The translations under genes were made by a program, and so were the position numbers. Source: an uncultured Victivallales bacterium (lineage in GTDB: Bacteria; Verrucomicrobiota; Lentisphaeria; Oligosphaerales; JAFGRS01). Taken from it: a stretch of 6,807 nt of DNA. Location: contig CAILKC010000600.1 of NCBI GenBank assembly GCA_903834675.1, forward strand, positions 1 to 6,807. The letters are read 5' to 3'. The stretch's first letter is position 1; the number at the start of each line of letters is the position of its first letter. The notes under the pieces were generated by a model, which worked only from the letters and a program-made list of their open reading frames with translations, made no database searches and was not told where the DNA came from. Of this stretch, positions 5,558 to 6,807 are shown in pieces.

Positions 5558-6807
5558 ATGCGGTGGGTACACCTCGGGTTGATCGCGCTCCTTGCCGTCG
5601 TGACGGCCGTAGCCGTTTTTGAGCGCCCGCCAAGCTTGCAGGACTTCGATCCGGTCCGCGATGCGGAGTTCGCAGACACCTGGAACCAACGGCAGCACCT
5701 CGCCTATTGGGAGAAGTGGGGCAGCTTCGAGCGTGACGCCTGCCAGGCCATGGTAGATGCGTTCAACCGCAGCCAGTCCAAGATCTTCGTCCATTACGTC
5801 AACGCCTCGCAGGTGGACCGCAAGGCCATGCTGGCCATCGTCGGCCGCGATCCGCCCGACGTCGTCGGCCTGTGGGCCAACAACGTGCAGCCCTTCGGCG
5901 CTGCCGGAGCCCTGTTGCCGCTCGATGAGCGGATGCGGCAGTCCGGCCTCGACCCGGCGCGCTACACCCCGCAGTATCTGGACATCGGCACCTATGAGGG
6001 CCGCATCTACGCCCTGCCAACCACGCCAGCCTCGGTGGCGCTCTTCTACAACAAGGACCACTTCGCCGCCAAAGCCGAAGCGCTGCGAACCGCGGGACTT
6101 GACCCCGAGCGCCCGCCGCAGACCCTCGAGGAGCTCGACCGTTACGCCGAGGTCCTCAACGAGTTCAACCCGGATGGCACCCCACGGCTCATGGGTTTCC
6201 TGCCCACCGAACCCGGCTGGTGGAATGCGTTCTGGGGCTATAGCTTCGGCGGGACGCTCTACGACCCGACCACGGACCAGGTCACCCCAGACTCGCCGGC
6301 CAACCTCAAGGCCATGCTCTGGATCAAGGGCTACGCCGAGACCTATGGCCGCGACAAGCTGCTGCAGTTCCGCTCTGGCTTCGGCAACTTCGACTCGCCC
6401 AACAACGCCTTCATCGAGGGCAAAGTGTCGATGGAGATGCAGGGCGTCTGGTTCCCCAACTTCATCCGCCGGCACCGCCCGCATCTGAACTTTGGGGTGG
6501 CGCCCTTCCCGACTGCGGCCGGCGTTCCCGGCCCCAGGAGCTTCCTTGACGCCGATGTCATCGCCATCCCGCGGGGCTGCAAACACCCCGAGGCGGCCTG
6601 GACGTTTGTGCTCTTTGCGCAACAGCAGGGCCTGGAAATCCTCTGCCGCCTGCAAGGCAAGCACATGCCCATCCGCAACTCCCCGGACCGGTTCCGGCAG
6701 GGGCACCCCAATCTCGAACTCCCCGTCTTCGAACACGTGGCGGCCTCGCCGCATTCCTTCATCCAGCCCAAACTCGCCGTCTGGCAGGAGTACCAGGACG
6801 AGTTGAG
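5558..6807 (+). CDS. ABC transporter extracellular solute-binding protein, 3'-truncated
   Basis: The frame is open from 5558 to the window edge (416 codons) with no stop seen; the gene continues beyond the window. An N-terminal hydrophobic stretch (about residues 5-20, LGLIALLAVVTAVAVF type) is a signal peptide or signal anchor. No lipobox cysteine follows it. The rest matches family 1 extracellular solute-binding proteins (MalE/UgpB type, usually sugars, oligosaccharides or glycerol phosphates). It has an early segment on which the domain folds (DPPDVVGLWANN), YALPTTPASVALFYNK at 151-166, a WW-x3-W aromatic patch at 221-226 that could stack on a sugar, FIEGKVSMEMQG at 285-295, and DADVIAIPRGCKHPEAAW from 331. 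These proteins capture substrate outside the cytoplasmic membrane and deliver it to an ABC permease. Permease genes would be expected to the right. The 33-bp gap after dapL suggests shared transcription. Substrate not determinable here. Confidence 0.9.
   Translation, partial: MRWVHLGLIALLAVVTAVAVFERPPSLQDFDPVRDAEFADTWNQRQHLAYWEKWGSFERDACQAMVDAFNRSQSKIFVHYVNASQVDRKAMLAIVGRDPPDVVGLWANNVQPFGAAGALLPLDERMRQSGLDPARYTPQYLDIGTYEGRIYALPTTPASVALFYNKDHFAAKAEALRTAGLDPERPPQTLEELDRYAEVLNEFNPDGTPRLMGFLPTEPGWWNAFWGYSFGGTLYDPTTDQVTPDSPANLKAMLWIKGYAETYGRDKLLQFRSGFGNFDSPNNAFIEGKVSMEMQGVWFPNFIRRHRPHLNFGVAPFPTAAGVPGPRSFLDADVIAIPRGCKHPEAAWTFVLFAQQQGLEILCRLQGKHMPIRNSPDRFRQGHPNLELPVFEHVAASPHSFIQPKLAVWQEYQDEL

Noticed and set aside
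4616..6754. 712-residue open frame on the minus strand, antisense to dapL and the binding protein gene
   Set aside because: It overlaps two genes with unmistakable family signatures, has no recognisable domain, is rich in Gly/Val/Ala/Glu/Asp as antisense frames of GC-rich genes are, and has no supporting ribosome-binding site that I could see.
5757..6806. Plus-strand open frames of 243 and 104 residues in another frame of the binding protein gene
   Set aside because: The frame starting at 5558 reads through the whole region with clear solute-binding protein sequence; the others are Ser/Arg/Pro-rich shadows.

Overview
The window is GC-rich bacterial DNA with four protein genes, three of them complete, and a tandem repeat at its left edge. 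The clearest lineage marker is a full-length LL-diaminopimelate aminotransferase (DapL). DapL is the aminotransferase route to meso-diaminopimelate and lysine, used by chlamydiae, verrucomicrobia and relatives, some deltaproteobacteria, cyanobacteria and plants. With the high GC, a membrane-anchored EF-hand protein and a spore-photoproduct-lyase-like radical SAM protein, this suggests an environmental bacterium of the Planctomycetes-Verrucomicrobia-Chlamydiae type (for example Kiritimatiellota, Lentisphaerota or Verrucomicrobiota). That placement is inference, not proof.

Layout from left to right. Bases 1-114 are two exact copies of a 57-bp unit, each able to form a long GC-rich hairpin. Bases 115-363 hold no gene I can support. 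A plus-strand SPL-like radical SAM protein runs 364-1689, most likely from a GTG start. It converges, across a 50-bp gap with a hairpin, on a minus-strand gene (1740-4019) for a 759-residue protein with an N-terminal EF-hand region and three C-terminal membrane segments. A 269-bp divergent intergenic region follows. Then come plus-strand dapL (4289-5524) and, 33 bp later, an ABC-transporter-type extracellular solute-binding protein (5558 to the right edge, truncated by the window).

How the genes relate: dapL and the binding protein are close and co-oriented, so they are probably co-transcribed, although their functions (cell wall/lysine synthesis and probable sugar uptake) are not obviously linked. 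The divergent region probably carries promoters for both dapL and the EF-hand gene. The radical SAM gene and the EF-hand gene are convergent and show no evident functional link. No phage, IS element, CRISPR array, tRNA or rRNA was recognised. The parts most worth following up are the unusual active-site and cysteine pattern of the SPL-like protein, the uncharacterised EF-hand membrane protein, and the hairpin-forming tandem repeat.
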